Below are positions 1 to 10,083 of a stretch of 64,000 bases of DNA, piece by piece; the stretch's first letter is position 1, and every line of letters starts with the position of its first letter. The notes below the pieces were generated by a model that was not told the DNA's origin, did not search any database, and saw only the letters and a program-made list of their open reading frames with translations. A program made the position numbers and the translations under genes. Source of the DNA: Pseudomonas sp. Q2-TVG4-2 (GTDB taxonomy: Bacteria > Pseudomonadota > Gammaproteobacteria > Pseudomonadales > Pseudomonadaceae); assembly GCF_013620795.1 (NCBI RefSeq), contig NZ_LGLW01000001.1:744001-808000 (forward strand), in the 5' to 3' direction.

Positions 1-1
1 C

Positions 2-151
2 GCCACCGGGCTGGGCCATGAGGCCACCGCAGTGCTCACGACGGGCTTCGCACTGGTAATTTTTCTGCTGATGCCGAAACTGGAGCAGCATGCCGCCAGA
101 ACTGCCCGACATGACGGCAAACAGGGCCGCGACCGCGAGCAAGGCCCTTGA
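2..151 (+). CDS. C-terminal end of a small membrane protein (partial)
   Basis: An open frame enters from the left edge and stops at a TGA ending at 151. The visible 49 residues contain a hydrophobic stretch (TTGFALVIFLLM), probably the last transmembrane helix, followed by a charged tail rich in Arg, Gln and Asp. In pseudomonads a DUF2231-type membrane protein is often found beside the sorbosone dehydrogenase gene, so that is a plausible identity, but too little is visible to assign a family. The stop lies 42 bp before the next gene on the same strand, so the two may be co-transcribed. Confidence 0.5.
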   Translation, partial: ATGLGHEATAVLTTGFALVIFLLMPKLEQHAARTARHDGKQGRDREQGP

Positions 152-193
152 TCCAGCACGTTGCGCCACTCAGCGACACACTAGGAGCCGCCC

Positions 194-1504
194 ATGCAAC
201 GCCATTACGCCTGTCTGTTGGCCGCCTCCCTGATGCTCATTCTCACCGGCTGCGGCGACACCGCCAATCTGCCGGTGCAGTCGGGCTATGGGCCAGACCC
301 CGCGCTCCCGGAACCTAACAAGTCGCTGATCCCGACGGTCAATATCGCCAAGGCAACGGGCTGGCCGGCGGGAGCGAAGCCACAAGCAGCTCCAGGCTTT
401 CGCGTCGAAGCGTTCGCTCGCAATCTCGACCATCCACGCTGGCTGCATGTACTACCCAACGGCGACGTGCTGGTGGCTGAAAGCGATGCCCCGCCCAAGC
501 CAGAGAGTGGAGGTATTCGCGGTTGGATCATGAAGAAAGTCATGGCACGCGCCGGCTCGGGCGGCGATAGCGCCAACCGCATCACCCTGCTGCGCGACAA
601 GGACGGTGATGGCACACCGGAGCAGCGCACGGTTTTCCTCGAAGGGCTGAACTCACCCTTCGGCATGGCGCTGGTGGGTGATCAGCTCTATGTCGCCAAC
701 ACCGACGCTCTGGTGCGTTTTACCTACGAAGAAGGCGCCACCCGCATCGAGGGTGCGGGAGAAAAAGTCGTCGGTCTACCGGCCGGCCCGATCAACCATC
801 ACTGGACCAAGAATGTGGTCGCCAACCAGGACGGATCGCGTTTGTATGTGACCAGCGGCTCGAATAGCAACATCGCCGAGAATGGCATGGAAGCCGAAAA
901 GAACCGCGCAGCCATCCTCGAAGTCAACCCACAGAACAAGACCCTGCGTCTGTTCGCCTCCGGCTTTCGTAACCCCAACGGGCTGGCCTGGCAGCCGGAC
1001 AGCGGCGAGCTATGGACGACAGTCAACGAGCGCGACCTGATCGGCAGCGATCTGGTCCCGGACTACATGACTTCGGTGCAGGATGGCGGCTTCTATGGCT
1101 GGCCTTACAGTTATTTCGGCCAGCATGTTGACCCGCGGGTGAAGCCACCGCGACCGGATATGGTGGCGAAGGCACTGGTGCCAGATTATGCCCTCGGCGC
1201 CCATACCGCCTCGCTGGGCCTGGTGTTCTATGAAGGCTCGCTGTTACCGAAGCGTTACCTCCACGGCGCCTTCATCGGCCAACACGGCTCGTGGAACCGC
1301 AAACCCCGCAGTGGCTACAAAGTGGTCTTCGTGCCGTTCAAGCAGGGACGGCCTAGCGGCGAAACCGAGGACATTCTCACGGGCTTCGTCAACGACAGCG
1401 AAGAGGCCATGGGCCGGCCGGTGGGCGTCGCGGTCGACATAACCGGCGCAGTACTGGTTGCCGATGATGTTGGCGACACCGTCTGGCGCGTGACCGGAGA
1501 TTAG
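194..1504 (+). CDS. PQQ-dependent sorbosone/sugar dehydrogenase family lipoprotein
   Basis: The 436-residue protein starts with a lipoprotein signal peptide: a hydrophobic core ending in the lipobox LTGC, so Cys20 or close to it would be lipidated. The body reads as a beta-propeller of the soluble glucose/sorbosone dehydrogenase family, with PGFRVEAFARNLDHPRWL near residue 65, NGDVLVAESD, and later FRNPNGLAWQP and GWPYSYFGQ segments. Such enzymes oxidise sugars or aldoses with PQQ as cofactor in the periplasm; the true substrate cannot be read from sequence. A good Shine-Dalgarno (AGGAG, about 8 nt upstream) supports this start. It follows a partial membrane protein gene on the same strand. 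Confidence 0.8.
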   Translation: MQRHYACLLAASLMLILTGCGDTANLPVQSGYGPDPALPEPNKSLIPTVNIAKATGWPAGAKPQAAPGFRVEAFARNLDHPRWLHVLPNGDVLVAESDAPPKPESGGIRGWIMKKVMARAGSGGDSANRITLLRDKDGDGTPEQRTVFLEGLNSPFGMALVGDQLYVANTDALVRFTYEEGATRIEGAGEKVVGLPAGPINHHWTKNVVANQDGSRLYVTSGSNSNIAENGMEAEKNRAAILEVNPQNKTLRLFASGFRNPNGLAWQPDSGELWTTVNERDLIGSDLVPDYMTSVQDGGFYGWPYSYFGQHVDPRVKPPRPDMVAKALVPDYALGAHTASLGLVFYEGSLLPKRYLHGAFIGQHGSWNRKPRSGYKVVFVPFKQGRPSGETEDILTGFVNDSEEAMGRPVGVAVDITGAVLVADDVGDTVWRVTGD

Positions 1505-1553
1505 CCACAGTACGCGGTTGGCGGACTTGCTGGCCGCATCGACCCGCCCGCCA

Positions 1554-2261
1554 TCACAGGATCACGGGGAGCCTGCGCACCAGCCGAATCTCATCGTGCG
1601 AAAGCTCGACACCATACGCCAGCACTTCCACACCCGCCGCCTGCGCTTCACGCAGCGCCGCCGCATAGTGCGGATCGATTTCGCTTGCCGGACGCACCGC
1701 CTCAATCTCGGTCAGGTTCACACAGTACAGAAGCACCGCACGGACTCCGTCGCGCGCCAGCGCCGCCAATTCGCGCAAGTGACGTGCGCCACGCGTCGTC
1801 ACCGCATCCGGAAAGGCCGCCACGGCGGTGCCGCCGAAGCCGAGGGTCACGCTTTTCACCTCGACGAATGCCGGGCCATCGGAGAAATCCAGCCGGAAGT
1901 CCACCCGGCTGTTCTCGACGCCATAGGCCACCTCACGCTTGAGCGCAGTGAAGCCGTTCAGCTCCTCGACAACCCCGGCCAGCAGCGCCTCTTCGACCAG
2001 ACGATTGGCACGGGCGGTGTTGATGCAGGCCAGGCGCCCTTGCGGCGTTTCCACCAACTCCCAGGTGCCCGGCAGCCTGCGCTTGGGATCACTGTTGCGC
2101 TGAAACCAAACGCGCGCGCCCTCGCCCATGCAGTTAAGCATCGAGCCGGTATTCGGGCAGTGGATGCACAAATGCTCGCCGGCATCGGTAACGATATCGG
2201 CAAGAAAGCGCTTGTAGCGTCGGATCAGCCGACCCTGCTCGAGAGGCGTGGCAAAACGCAT
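1554..2261 (-). CDS. sfsA: Sugar fermentation stimulation protein SfsA
   Basis: The 235-residue protein begins [19 protein letters not shown] and carries the family's HCPNTGSM segment and the later VDFRLDF and FVEVKSVTL segments. These belong to the nuclease-like fold of SfsA, where the Asp and Glu-x-Lys positions are conserved. SfsA was named for an effect on maltose metabolism in E. coli; its biochemical role is not settled. I chose the ATG at 2261 over an in-frame TTG at 2273, because the ATG overlaps the stop of the upstream aminotransferase gene as TGATG and has AAGG in front. The two genes therefore look translationally coupled. Confidence 0.88.
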   Translation of the reverse strand: MRFATPLEQGRLIRRYKRFLADIVTDAGEHLCIHCPNTGSMLNCMGEGARVWFQRNSDPKRRLPGTWELVETPQGRLACINTARANRLVEEALLAGVVEELNGFTALKREVAYGVENSRVDFRLDFSDGPAFVEVKSVTLGFGGTAVAAFPDAVTTRGARHLRELAALARDGVRAVLLYCVNLTEIEAVRPASEIDPHYAAALREAQAAGVEVLAYGVELSHDEIRLVRRLPVIL

Positions 2262-3433
2262 CAGCCTTGCCAACTCTGCAGGCCGCGGGCGATGCGCTCT
2301 ACCGCCTGCTCCAGCTGCGGCAAATCCTGGGTATAGGCGAAACGCACGTGGTGCCCAGCCTGATGGCGACCGAAATCGAGTCCCGGCGTGATGGCCACGA
2401 ACTCGGTTTCCAGCATGTGCTGGCAGAAGGCATAGGCGTCACCACCGAACGCACTGATATCGGCATAGAGATAAAAAGCGCCCTCGGGTTCGACGACGAT
2501 GCCGAATCCCAGTTCGCGCAGGGCTGGCAGCAGGAAATCGCGGCGACGGCCGAATTCGGCCCGGCGTGCCTCGAGAATTTGCAGGGTAGCCGGCTCGAAG
2601 CAGGCCAGCGCCGCATGTTGAGCCATGGTTGGCGCGCTGATATAGAGGTTCTGCGCCAGTTTTTCCAACTCCGGGACCGCCTCCGGTGGCGCAATCAGCC
2701 AGCCAAGACGCCAACCGGTCATGCCGAAGTACTTGGAAAAACTGTTGAGCACAAAGGCCTCGTCATCCACCTCAAGCACGCTGGCGGCGTCGGTGCCGTA
2801 AGTCAGTCCGTGGTAGATCTCATCCACTACCAGATGCCCGCCGCGCCCTTTCAATGCAGCGGACAGGTCTGCCAGTTCATTCCGTGTCAGCAAAGTACCG
2901 GTGGGATTGGCCGGCGAGGCGACCAGCGCACCCACGCTGTCCTTGTCCCAGTAGCGCTCGACCAGATCGGACGTCAGCTGGTAGCGGACATCGGCCCCCA
3001 CCGGGACCAGCTGTGCGGCGCCTTCGATCAGGCGAAGGAAATGCCGGTTGCATGGGTAACCGGGGTCCGCCAGCAGCCAGTGCTTGCCTGGGTCGACCAG
3101 AAGGCTGCTGGCGAGCAACAGCGCACCAGATCCGCCGGGAGTAATCAGCACGCGTTCGGGGTCAATAGACAGTTGATAGCGCTGAGCGTAAAAATCGGCA
3201 ATCGCCTCGCGCAGCTGCGGCAGCCCTCGGGCGGCGGTATAGCGTGTGTGGCCCGCCGCCAAGGCAGCCTGGCCGGCCGCGACGATGGGCGCCGCAGTGG
3301 TGAAGTCCGGCTCGCCGATTTCTAAGTGAATGACATCACGGCCCAGCGCCTGTAATTCGTTGGCTCGCGCCAGCAGTGCCATGACATGAAAGGGTTCGAT
3401 TGCACGACTACGCGCGCTATATGACGAGGTCAT
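2261..3433 (-). CDS. Pyridoxal-phosphate-dependent class I/II aminotransferase
   Basis: The 390-residue protein has the fold-type I aminotransferase landmarks: HLEIGEPDF near the N-terminus, the [10 protein letters not shown] cofactor-binding turn, [18 protein letters not shown] with the Asp that contacts the pyridine ring, and [16 protein letters not shown] with the Schiff-base lysine. The Arg that binds the substrate carboxylate lies in the HVRFAYT segment near the C-terminus. The substrate is unknown. An upstream extension of the frame exists, but the start at 3433 gives the usual N-terminus ([15 protein letters not shown]). It is divergent from dksA and runs into sfsA. Confidence 0.85.
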   Translation of the reverse strand: MTSSYSARSRAIEPFHVMALLARANELQALGRDVIHLEIGEPDFTTAAPIVAAGQAALAAGHTRYTAARGLPQLREAIADFYAQRYQLSIDPERVLITPGGSGALLLASSLLVDPGKHWLLADPGYPCNRHFLRLIEGAAQLVPVGADVRYQLTSDLVERYWDKDSVGALVASPANPTGTLLTRNELADLSAALKGRGGHLVVDEIYHGLTYGTDAASVLEVDDEAFVLNSFSKYFGMTGWRLGWLIAPPEAVPELEKLAQNLYISAPTMAQHAALACFEPATLQILEARRAEFGRRRDFLLPALRELGFGIVVEPEGAFYLYADISAFGGDAYAFCQHMLETEFVAITPGLDFGRHQAGHHVRFAYTQDLPQLEQAVERIARGLQSWQG

Positions 3434-3626
3434 CTGACCTTCCTGATGAGTACAAAACGTGAATTCTACCGAAGGTCCCTCTGACACCGCAGCCACCGTG
3501 ATATTCGGGAGTAGCGCACCCCGATACGATCTGGTAAGTTCGCCCGCTTGCAGCCGCAGGGCCGGCACGGGCCGGCAGAGGGATTTCACTATCCTGCGCA
3601 ATGGACATAGCGAGAGGCGTTCATCC

Positions 3627-4070
3627 ATGCCCATTACCAAAACGACACCGAATAACCAATTGATTCGCGCCTTCGTGCCCTACAAGGAAGCCAAGGGCGA
3701 GGAGTACATGAGCGACAACATGCGCGCTCATTTCACCGGCATCCTGAACAAGTGGAAGCTGGAGCTGATGGAAGAAGTCGATCGTACCGTGCATCACATG
3801 CAGGACGAAGCGGCCAACTTCCCTGATCCGGCCGACCGCGCCAGCCAGGAAGAAGAGTTCAGCCTGGAACTGCGTGCGCGTGATCGCGAGCGCAAGCTGA
3901 TCAAGAAGATCGACGAGACGCTGCAGCTGATCGAAGACAACGAATACGGCTGGTGCGACTCCTGCGGCGTAGAGATCGGCATTCGCCGTCTGGAAGCCCG
4001 CCCCACCGCCACGCTGTGCATCGATTGCAAGACGCTGGCGGAGATCAAGGAAAAGCAGATCGGTTCCTGA
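3627..4070 (+). CDS. dksA: RNA polymerase-binding transcription factor DksA
   Basis: DksA binds the secondary channel of RNA polymerase and, with ppGpp, adjusts transcription of rRNA and biosynthetic promoters. The 147-residue length is normal. The coiled-coil tip carries the DPADRA motif (Asp67, Asp70, Ala72), matching the DxxDxA tip of the E. coli protein. A four-cysteine zinc finger is complete: Cys110, Cys113, Cys131, Cys134. The start was set at ATG 3627 because the frame upstream encodes no conserved sequence. A hairpin terminator follows immediately and gluQ lies 94 bp downstream, as in other pseudomonads. Confidence 0.97.
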   Translation: MPITKTTPNNQLIRAFVPYKEAKGEEYMSDNMRAHFTGILNKWKLELMEEVDRTVHHMQDEAANFPDPADRASQEEEFSLELRARDRERKLIKKIDETLQLIEDNEYGWCDSCGVEIGIRRLEARPTATLCIDCKTLAEIKEKQIGS

Positions 4071-4078
4071 TCCCGAAC

Positions 4079-4096
4079 GGGGCGCTTCGGCGCCCC
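4079..4096 (+). terminator. Hairpin terminator after dksA
   Basis: A 7-bp perfect G+C stem (GGGGCGC/GCGCCCC) with a TTCG tetraloop begins 8 nt after the dksA stop. The following tract (GCTTCATT) is only weakly T-rich, so termination may be partial and leave read-through into gluQ. Confidence 0.7.
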
Positions 4097-4164
4097 GCTT
4101 CATTCCAGACCGCACATCCTCGCCGCATCCCGCCTCGCTGCTGCTTCACCCGAGCCGGCTTCCC

Positions 4165-5064
4165 ATGCCTTCCACCGTTACGCCCTCCTCCTATATCGGC
4201 CGCTTCGCCCCTACGCCTAGCGGTTATCTGCATTTTGGTTCGCTGATCGCAGCACTGGCCTCCTACCTTGACGCTCGCGCCGCGGATGGCCGCTGGCTGT
4301 TGCGCATGGAAGACCTCGACCCGCCGCGGGAGATGCCCGGCGCGCAGGACGCCATTCTGCGGGCGCTGGAAGCCTATGGTTTCGAGTGGGACGCAAAAAT
4401 GGTGTGCCAGAGCGAGCGTCTGGGTATCTACAACGCAATGATCGATCGCCTCTGGCAGGGCGGTCATGCCTATGCCTGCGACTGCTCGCGCAAACAGCTG
4501 CAACCCTTCGCCGGGCTCTATCCGGGTTTTTGCCGCGATGCCGGCCGGGACGTGAGCGATGCTGCCATACGTCTGCGCGTGCCCGATCGCGAGTATGCAT
4601 TTACTGACCGTGTGCAGGGCGAGTTCCGCCAGCACTTGGGCCGCGAGGTCGGTGACTTCGTGATCCGCCGTCGCGATGGACTGATTGCCTATCAGTTAGC
4701 CGTAGTGCTCGACGATGCCTGGCAGGGCGTGACCGACGTCGTTCGCGGTGCCGATCTGCTCGACTCCACGCCGCGTCAGCTCTACCTGCAAGAGTTGCTC
4801 GGTCTCCCACAACCGCGATACCTGCACGTCCCCCTGATCATTCAGCCGGACGGTCACAAGCTGGGCAAGCGTTACCGCTCGCCACCGCTGCAGCCGGATG
4901 AGGCCACGCCGCTGTTACTCCGCGCGCTGCGCGCCCTCGGCCAGCCGACGGCGAGCGACCTTGCCGACGCGCTGCCGGGCGAGCTGCTGGCCTGGGCGAT
5001 CCCACGCTGGGATGCCAGGCGCATCCCGCGCTGTCGCACCCTGGCCGAGGCGCAGTTGCGCTAA
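4165..5064 (+). CDS. gluQ: Glutamyl-Q tRNA(Asp) synthetase
   Basis: This truncated glutamyl-tRNA synthetase paralogue charges glutamate onto queuosine at position 34 of tRNA(Asp). At 299 residues it lacks the anticodon-binding domain of a full GluRS. The class I signature is RFAPTPSGYLHFGS (HFGS in place of HIGH), and the second motif is HKLGKR. A Cys-x-Cys followed by Tyr and Cys (CDCSRKQL, YPGFCR) forms the family's zinc site. It lies between dksA and the cbr genes, the standard Pseudomonas order. Confidence 0.95.
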   Translation: MPSTVTPSSYIGRFAPTPSGYLHFGSLIAALASYLDARAADGRWLLRMEDLDPPREMPGAQDAILRALEAYGFEWDAKMVCQSERLGIYNAMIDRLWQGGHAYACDCSRKQLQPFAGLYPGFCRDAGRDVSDAAIRLRVPDREYAFTDRVQGEFRQHLGREVGDFVIRRRDGLIAYQLAVVLDDAWQGVTDVVRGADLLDSTPRQLYLQELLGLPQPRYLHVPLIIQPDGHKLGKRYRSPPLQPDEATPLLLRALRALGQPTASDLADALPGELLAWAIPRWDARRIPRCRTLAEAQLR

Positions 5065-5067
5065 CGC

Positions 5068-5150
5068 TGATGCTGCAAGCGTCCTGTGGGCTTACCAGGC
5101 TTTGCTTTAACTTGCCGCTTGTGGCTTGCCGCTTGCCGCTGCTTTACCAT
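5068..5150. repeat. Degenerate CTTGCCGC/GCTTG intergenic repeat
   Basis: The spacer between gluQ and cbrX is built of short degenerate copies of CTTGCCGCTTG and GCTGCAAGC. Similar AAGCTGCAAG-type sequence occurs in other spacers of this window (about 26895-26957, 28664-28751 and 46560-46600), which points to a dispersed intergenic repeat family. It overlaps the region where a cbrX-cbrA promoter would be expected. Confidence 0.45.
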
Positions 5151-5177
5151 CCGCCTACTTCCGATACGAGTTCCAGC

Positions 5178-5354
5178 ATGTACATTTACCGACTGGTGCT
5201 GCTCCTGGTGGTGGGGATCTACCTGTTTTCCCCAGCGATCATGGACTGGTGGATCGACCCCAACGGCGCCTGGTACCGACCCTATCTGCTGTGGCTGATC
5301 CTTATCGTGGTGACCTTCATCCTTCAGAGTCAGCGCGATGCAGACGAGCTTTAG
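5178..5354 (+). CDS. cbrX: Small membrane protein CbrX, overlapping cbrA
   Basis: The 58-residue protein has two hydrophobic segments (about residues 4-21 and 34-50) separated by WWIDPNGAWYRP. It ends 17 bp inside cbrA. That position and overlap match the small ORF called cbrX in Pseudomonas, which is co-transcribed and thought to be translationally coupled with cbrA. The function of the peptide is unknown; a coupling or chaperone-like role for CbrA insertion is only a guess. The name rests on position and on size. Confidence 0.8.
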   Translation: MYIYRLVLLLVVGIYLFSPAIMDWWIDPNGAWYRPYLLWLILIVVTFILQSQRDADEL

Positions 5355-8292
5355 CCTCAGCCACCTGATCCTGATCAGCGTCGCCTATCTGCTGGTGCTG
5401 TTCGGGGTGGCCTGGGTCAGCGAGCGCGGGCTGATCCCACGCTGGGTGATTCGCCATCCTCTGACCTACACCCTGTCGCTGGGCGTCTATGCCAGCGCCT
5501 GGGCGTTCTATGGCACCGTGGGCCTGGCCTATCAATACGGTTACGGTTTCCTTGCCACCTATCTGGGGGTCTGCGGCGCCTTTCTGCTCGCGCCGGTCCT
5601 GCTTTACCCAATCCTGCGCATCACCCGCACCTATCAGTTGGCCTCGCTGGCGGACCTGTTCGCTTTTCGCTTCCGCAGCACCTGGAGCGGTGCGCTGACA
5701 ACGATCGTCATGCTGATCGGCATGCTGCCGCTGCTGGCCCTGCAGATCCAGGCGGTGGCCGATGCCATCGGCATTCTCACGCTCGAGCCCTTGCAAGAGC
5801 GGGTGGCGCTGGGCTATTGCGTGATGATCATGCTATTCACCATTCTCTTCGGTGCCCGGCATATCGCCACGCGGGAAAAGCACGAGGGGCTGGTATTCGC
5901 CATCGCGTTCGAGTCGGTGGTCAAGCTGCTGACATTCGGCGCCATCGGCTTATATGCACTCTTTGTGGTGTTCGGCGGCCCGCATCAACTGGAAATCTGG
6001 CTGCTGCAGAATCAATCGGCACTGCAGGCGTTGCATACGCCATTGCAAGAAGGCCCCTGGCGGACCCTGCTGCTGGTGTTCTTCGCCTCGGCCATCGTCA
6101 TGCCGCACATGTACCACATGACCTTCACCGAAAATCTCAACCCACGCGCCCTGGTCAGCGCCAGCTGGGGACTGCCGTTGTATCTGCTGTTGATGAGCCT
6201 GGCCGTGCCGCTGATTCTGTGGGCGGGCCTCAAGCTTGGCGTTAGCACCAATCCCGAGTATTTCACTCTTGGCCTTGGCCTCACCGCGCAGAGCGAGACA
6301 CTGACGCTAGTGGCGTTCATCGGCGGGCTGTCTGCGTCCAGCGGGCTGATAATCGTCAGTACCCTGGCGCTGTCGGGCATGGCCCTCAACCATCTGGTGT
6401 TGCCGCTCTATCAGCCTCCTGCCGAAGGCAACATCTATCGCTGGCTGAAATGGACTCGCCGCAGCCTGATCCTAGCGATCATCATGGCCGGTTACGGCTT
6501 CTATCTGCTGCTGGGCGCCGAGCAGGACCTGTCCAACCTGGGCATCGTCGCCTTCGTCGCCACCTTGCAGTTCCTGCCCGGCGTGCTTTCGGTGCTCTAC
6601 TGGCCGACCGCCAACCGCCGCGGTTACATCGTCGGCTTGCTAGCCGGCATCGCCGTCTGGGTGGTTACCATGCTGTTGCCACTGGTGGGCAACCTCAATG
6701 GCTTCTATATCCCGCTGTTCAACGTCGTTTATGTGCTCGACGACACCAGCTGGCACCTGGCGGCTATCGCCTCGCTGGCGGTAAACGTGCTGGCGTTCTC
6801 CCTGTTCTCGCTGTTTACCGAGACCAGCGCCGAGGAGCAGGCCGCCGCCGAGGCCTGCGCAGTGGAAAACGTGCGGCGTCCGCAACGGCGGGAGCTGATG
6901 GCCGCCTCGCCGCAGGAGTTCGCCACCCAGCTGGCCAAGCCACTGGGCGCCAAGACCGCACAACGCGAGGTGGAGCAGGCGCTACGGGATCTCCAGCTAC
7001 CCTTCGACGAGCATCGTCCTTACGCCTTGCGCCGGCTGCGCGACCGCATCGAGGCGAACCTGTCCGGCCTGATGGGCCCGAGCGTCGCGCAGGATATCGT
7101 CGAAAACTTTCTGTCCTACAAAAATGGCGCTGACGGCTATGTCACCGAAGACATTCATTTCATCGAGAGTCGCCTGGAGGACTACCACTCACGCCTGACT
7201 GGCCTGGCAGCAGAGCTCGATGCGTTACGTCGCTATCACCGCCAAACGCTGCAGGAGCTGCCAATGGGTGTCTGCTCGCTGGCCAAGGATCAGGAAATCC
7301 TGATGTGGAACCGGGCCTTGGAAGAGCTCACCGAGATTCCGGCATTGCAGGTGGTGGGTTCGCGCCTGTCGACCATCGCCGAGCCCTGGAAAAGCCTGCT
7401 GACTGACTTTATTCAGCAGAGCGATGAACACCTGCACAAACAGCGATTGCCGCTGGATGGCCACAGCCGTTGCCTGAATCTGCACAAGGCCGCCATCGCC
7501 GAACCGCTGGCGCCAGGCAACAGCGGCCTGGTGCTCCTGATTGAAGATCTCACCGAAACCCAACAGCTCGAAGACCGGCTGGTTCATTCCGAGCGTCTGG
7601 CCAGCATTGGGCGATTGGCAGCTGGCGTCGCCCATGAAATCGGCAATCCAATCACCGGTATCGCCTGCCTGGCGCAGAATCTGCGCGAGGAGCGCGAAGC
7701 CGATAACGAGATCAGCGAGATCAGCAATCAGATCGTCGAACAGACCAAGCGCGTCTCACGCATCGTCCAATCTCTGATGAGCTTCGCTCATGCCGGCAGC
7801 AGACAACAGGATCTGTACCCGGTGAGCCTGGCCGAGGTGGCGCAGGATGCGATCGCCCTGCTCTCGCTCAATCGCCGCGGCACCGAGGTGCACTTCTTTA
7901 ACCTTTGCGACCCCAGTCACTTGGCCGAAGGCGATCCCCAGCGCCTCGCCCAGGTGCTGATCAATCTGCTCTCCAACGCCCGCGACGCATCGGAGCCCGG
8001 CGGCGCAATTCGCGTGCGCAGCGAGCTATCCGAACAGACCGTCTACCTCATCATCGAAGACGAAGGCAGTGGCATTCCGCAAACGATTCAGGATCGTCTG
8101 TTCGAGCCTTTCTTCACCACCAAGGACCCCGGCGAAGGGACAGGGCTGGGCCTTGCACTGGTCTATTCGATCGTGGAAGAGCATTATGGACAGATCAATA
8201 TCGACAGCCCGGCAGACCCGGAAACCCAACGCGGCACCCGTTTCCGCATTACCCTGCCGCGGTATGTCGAGGCGAAAGATGCCATTGATTGA
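5338..8292 (+). CDS. cbrA: Transporter-fused sensor histidine kinase CbrA
   Basis: CbrA is the sensor of the CbrAB system, which controls carbon/nitrogen balance and use of amino acids such as histidine. In 984 residues one sees an N-terminal sodium:solute symporter (SSF) domain of about 13 helices (residues 1-500), a linker, a PAS domain (about 630-740), then the kinase core. The phosphoacceptor is His766 ([11 protein letters not shown]). ATPase boxes are [17 protein letters not shown] and [10 protein letters not shown]. The gene starts inside cbrX and is followed by a 209-bp spacer before cbrB. CrcZ, its main downstream effector, is encoded nearby. Confidence 0.96.
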   Translation: MQTSFSLSHLILISVAYLLVLFGVAWVSERGLIPRWVIRHPLTYTLSLGVYASAWAFYGTVGLAYQYGYGFLATYLGVCGAFLLAPVLLYPILRITRTYQLASLADLFAFRFRSTWSGALTTIVMLIGMLPLLALQIQAVADAIGILTLEPLQERVALGYCVMIMLFTILFGARHIATREKHEGLVFAIAFESVVKLLTFGAIGLYALFVVFGGPHQLEIWLLQNQSALQALHTPLQEGPWRTLLLVFFASAIVMPHMYHMTFTENLNPRALVSASWGLPLYLLLMSLAVPLILWAGLKLGVSTNPEYFTLGLGLTAQSETLTLVAFIGGLSASSGLIIVSTLALSGMALNHLVLPLYQPPAEGNIYRWLKWTRRSLILAIIMAGYGFYLLLGAEQDLSNLGIVAFVATLQFLPGVLSVLYWPTANRRGYIVGLLAGIAVWVVTMLLPLVGNLNGFYIPLFNVVYVLDDTSWHLAAIASLAVNVLAFSLFSLFTETSAEEQAAAEACAVENVRRPQRRELMAASPQEFATQLAKPLGAKTAQREVEQALRDLQLPFDEHRPYALRRLRDRIEANLSGLMGPSVAQDIVENFLSYKNGADGYVTEDIHFIESRLEDYHSRLTGLAAELDALRRYHRQTLQELPMGVCSLAKDQEILMWNRALEELTEIPALQVVGSRLSTIAEPWKSLLTDFIQQSDEHLHKQRLPLDGHSRCLNLHKAAIAEPLAPGNSGLVLLIEDLTETQQLEDRLVHSERLASIGRLAAGVAHEIGNPITGIACLAQNLREEREADNEISEISNQIVEQTKRVSRIVQSLMSFAHAGSRQQDLYPVSLAEVAQDAIALLSLNRRGTEVHFFNLCDPSHLAEGDPQRLAQVLINLLSNARDASEPGGAIRVRSELSEQTVYLIIEDEGSGIPQTIQDRLFEPFFTTKDPGEGTGLGLALVYSIVEEHYGQINIDSPADPETQRGTRFRITLPRYVEAKDAID

Positions 8293-8501
8293 CGAAGCGA
8301 TGGGCGCTGTTCCGCTGCTACTGGCCACGCACAACAAAGCGTGCAACGGGCCAGGCCAGGGCTTGCACAAGTCGGCACCGCAGCCCTGCGCTGGCAGACC
8401 CACGCCACATCGCGACAGCTTGCACAGCCCACGGAACCAGCGCCGTGCGGCGCCGTTTCCCACCGGCCTGTAGCCGCCTTCAGACCGTCGAGAGAGTACT
8501 G
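8293..8501 (+). other. cbrA-cbrB spacer
   Basis: A 209-bp G+C-rich stretch without a convincing ORF. The cbrB frame is open through it but encodes nothing conserved. It ends in GAGAGAG a few bases before the cbrB ATG. A separate cbrB promoter could lie here, but I see no strong -35/-10 pair. Confidence 0.4.
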
Positions 8502-9929
8502 ATGTCACATATCCTGATCGTCGAAGACGAAACCATCATCCGCTCCGCCTTGCGCCGATTGCTCGAACGCAACCAGTACGAGGTGAGCGAAGCCGGTTCG
8601 GTGCAAGAAGCACAGGAGCGCTTCAGCATTTCGGGTTTTGATCTCATCGTCAGCGACCTGCGGTTGCCCGGCGCGCCCGGCACCGAACTGATCAAGCTCG
8701 CCGACGGCACGCCAGTGCTGATCATGACGAGCTACGCGAGCCTGCGCTCAGCGGTCGACTCGATGAAAATGGGCGCAGTGGACTACATTGCCAAACCGTT
8801 CGACCACGACGAGATGCTGCAGACCGTGGCCCGCATCCTTCACGATCGGCAGCAGGCGGCCACCGCTCCCGCTGCTGCGCCACGCGGCGCCTCGACTCAG
8901 ACAGGCGCGGCAGGCGAGAGTGGCTCGGGCAACAGCGAGATCGGCATCATCGGACGCTGCGGTCCGATGCAGGATCTGTTCGGCAAGATCCGCAAGGTCG
9001 CACCGACCGATTCCAACGTGCTGATCCAGGGTGAATCGGGCACCGGCAAGGAGCTCGTCGCCCGCGCCCTGCATAACCTCTCCCGGCGCGCCAAGGCACC
9101 GATGATCTCGGTCAACTGCGCGGCCATTCCGGAAACCCTGATTGAGTCCGAGCTTTTCGGTCACGAGAAAGGCGCATTCACCGGCGCCAATGCCGGACGC
9201 GCCGGCCTGGTCGAAGCAGCAGATGGCGGCACCTTGTTTCTCGACGAGATCGGCGAGTTGCCACTGGAAGCACAAGCGCGGCTGTTACGTGTGCTACAGG
9301 AAGGTGAAATCCGGCGTGTCGGCTCTACCCAATCGCAAAAAGTTGATGTGCGCCTTATCGCCGCAACCCACCGCGACCTGAAAACGCTGGCCAAGAACGG
9401 GCAATTCCGTGAGGACCTCTATTATCGCCTGCACGTAATCGCCCTGAAGCTACCGCCATTGCGCGAGCGCGGTGCCGATGTGCTGGAAATCGCCAAGGCT
9501 TTCCTTGCACGGCAAGGCGAACGCATGGGCAGCGAGGACCTGCATTTCTCTCGAGACGCCGAGCAGGCCGTACGGCTTTACACCTGGCCCGGTAACGTGC
9601 GCGAGCTGGAAAACGCTATCGAGCGGGCTGCGATCCTCAGCGAGAGCGAGGAAATCAGCGCCGAGCTTCTGGGTATCGACATCGAGCTCGACGACCTCGA
9701 TGACGATTTCGAAGCGCCTTGCGCCCCGCTGGGCTCCGCAGTATCGACAAGCAACGAGCCGACCGAGGACCTTTCACTGGAGGACTACTTCCAGCACTTC
9801 GTCCTTGAACACCAGGATCACATGACCGAGACCGAGCTTGCGCGCAAGCTCGGTATCAGCCGCAAATGCCTGTGGGAGCGTCGCCAGCGTCTGGGTATCC
9901 CGCGGCGCAAATCGAGCGCCACCGGGTAG
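8502..9929 (+). CDS. cbrB: Sigma-54-dependent response regulator CbrB
   Basis: CbrB is the NtrC-family partner of CbrA. The 475 residues hold a receiver domain (phosphoacceptor Asp52 in SDLRLPG, Lys near 103 in AKPFD), an AAA+ domain with Walker A GESGTGKE, the sigma-54 contact loop GAFTGA, and a C-terminal Fis-type helix-turn-helix ([21 protein letters not shown]). I placed the start at ATG 8502 ([10 protein letters not shown]); the longer open frame upstream has no receiver-like sequence. Directly downstream are a CbrB-type palindrome and a sigma-54 promoter driving crcZ, the known key target. Confidence 0.97.
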   Translation: MSHILIVEDETIIRSALRRLLERNQYEVSEAGSVQEAQERFSISGFDLIVSDLRLPGAPGTELIKLADGTPVLIMTSYASLRSAVDSMKMGAVDYIAKPFDHDEMLQTVARILHDRQQAATAPAAAPRGASTQTGAAGESGSGNSEIGIIGRCGPMQDLFGKIRKVAPTDSNVLIQGESGTGKELVARALHNLSRRAKAPMISVNCAAIPETLIESELFGHEKGAFTGANAGRAGLVEAADGGTLFLDEIGELPLEAQARLLRVLQEGEIRRVGSTQSQKVDVRLIAATHRDLKTLAKNGQFREDLYYRLHVIALKLPPLRERGADVLEIAKAFLARQGERMGSEDLHFSRDAEQAVRLYTWPGNVRELENAIERAAILSESEEISAELLGIDIELDDLDDDFEAPCAPLGSAVSTSNEPTEDLSLEDYFQHFVLEHQDHMTETELARKLGISRKCLWERRQRLGIPRRKSSATG

Positions 9930-9934
9930 CGGGT

Positions 9935-9961
9935 TGTTACCCACCCCACCGTCACGTAACA
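9935..9961 (+). promoter_or_regulatory. Putative CbrB binding site upstream of crcZ
   Basis: TGTTAC at 9935-9940 and GTAACA at 9956-9961 form an inverted repeat with a 15-nt gap. Known CbrB sites have this half-site pair with a gap of about 14. A further GTAAC half-site lies at 9978-9982 inside the cbrB terminator loop. The site is about 120 bp upstream of the crcZ sigma-54 promoter, a typical enhancer distance. Confidence 0.75.
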
Positions 9962-9963
9962 GA

Positions 9964-9999
9964 AACCGGGTTCATCGGTAACGGGAACCCGGTTTTTTT
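9964..9999 (+). terminator. Rho-independent terminator of cbrB
   Basis: A 9-bp stem (AACCGGGTT/AACCCGGTT) with a 13-nt loop is followed by seven T residues. It separates cbrB from crcZ, so crcZ depends on its own promoter. Confidence 0.88.
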
Positions 10000-10057
10000 G
10001 AAGTCCAAACAGAGGCGAAAATCACCAACATCTTGTTTTTAAATGACTTTTAAAAAC

Positions 10058-10072
10058 TGGCACGGCAAATGC
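10058..10072 (+). promoter_or_regulatory. Sigma-54 promoter of crcZ
   Basis: TGGCAC at 10058-10063 and ATGC at 10069-10072 give the invariant GG (10059-10060) and GC (10071-10072) dinucleotides separated by exactly 10 nt. That is the -24/-12 geometry of RpoN promoters. The predicted transcription start is near 10084. Confidence 0.85.
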
Positions 10073-10083
10073 TTTCTATCTGG

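Noticed and set aside
1518..2336. A 272-codon plus-strand frame opposite sfsA
   Set aside because: SfsA motifs lie on the minus strand; the plus frame has no ribosome site or domain.
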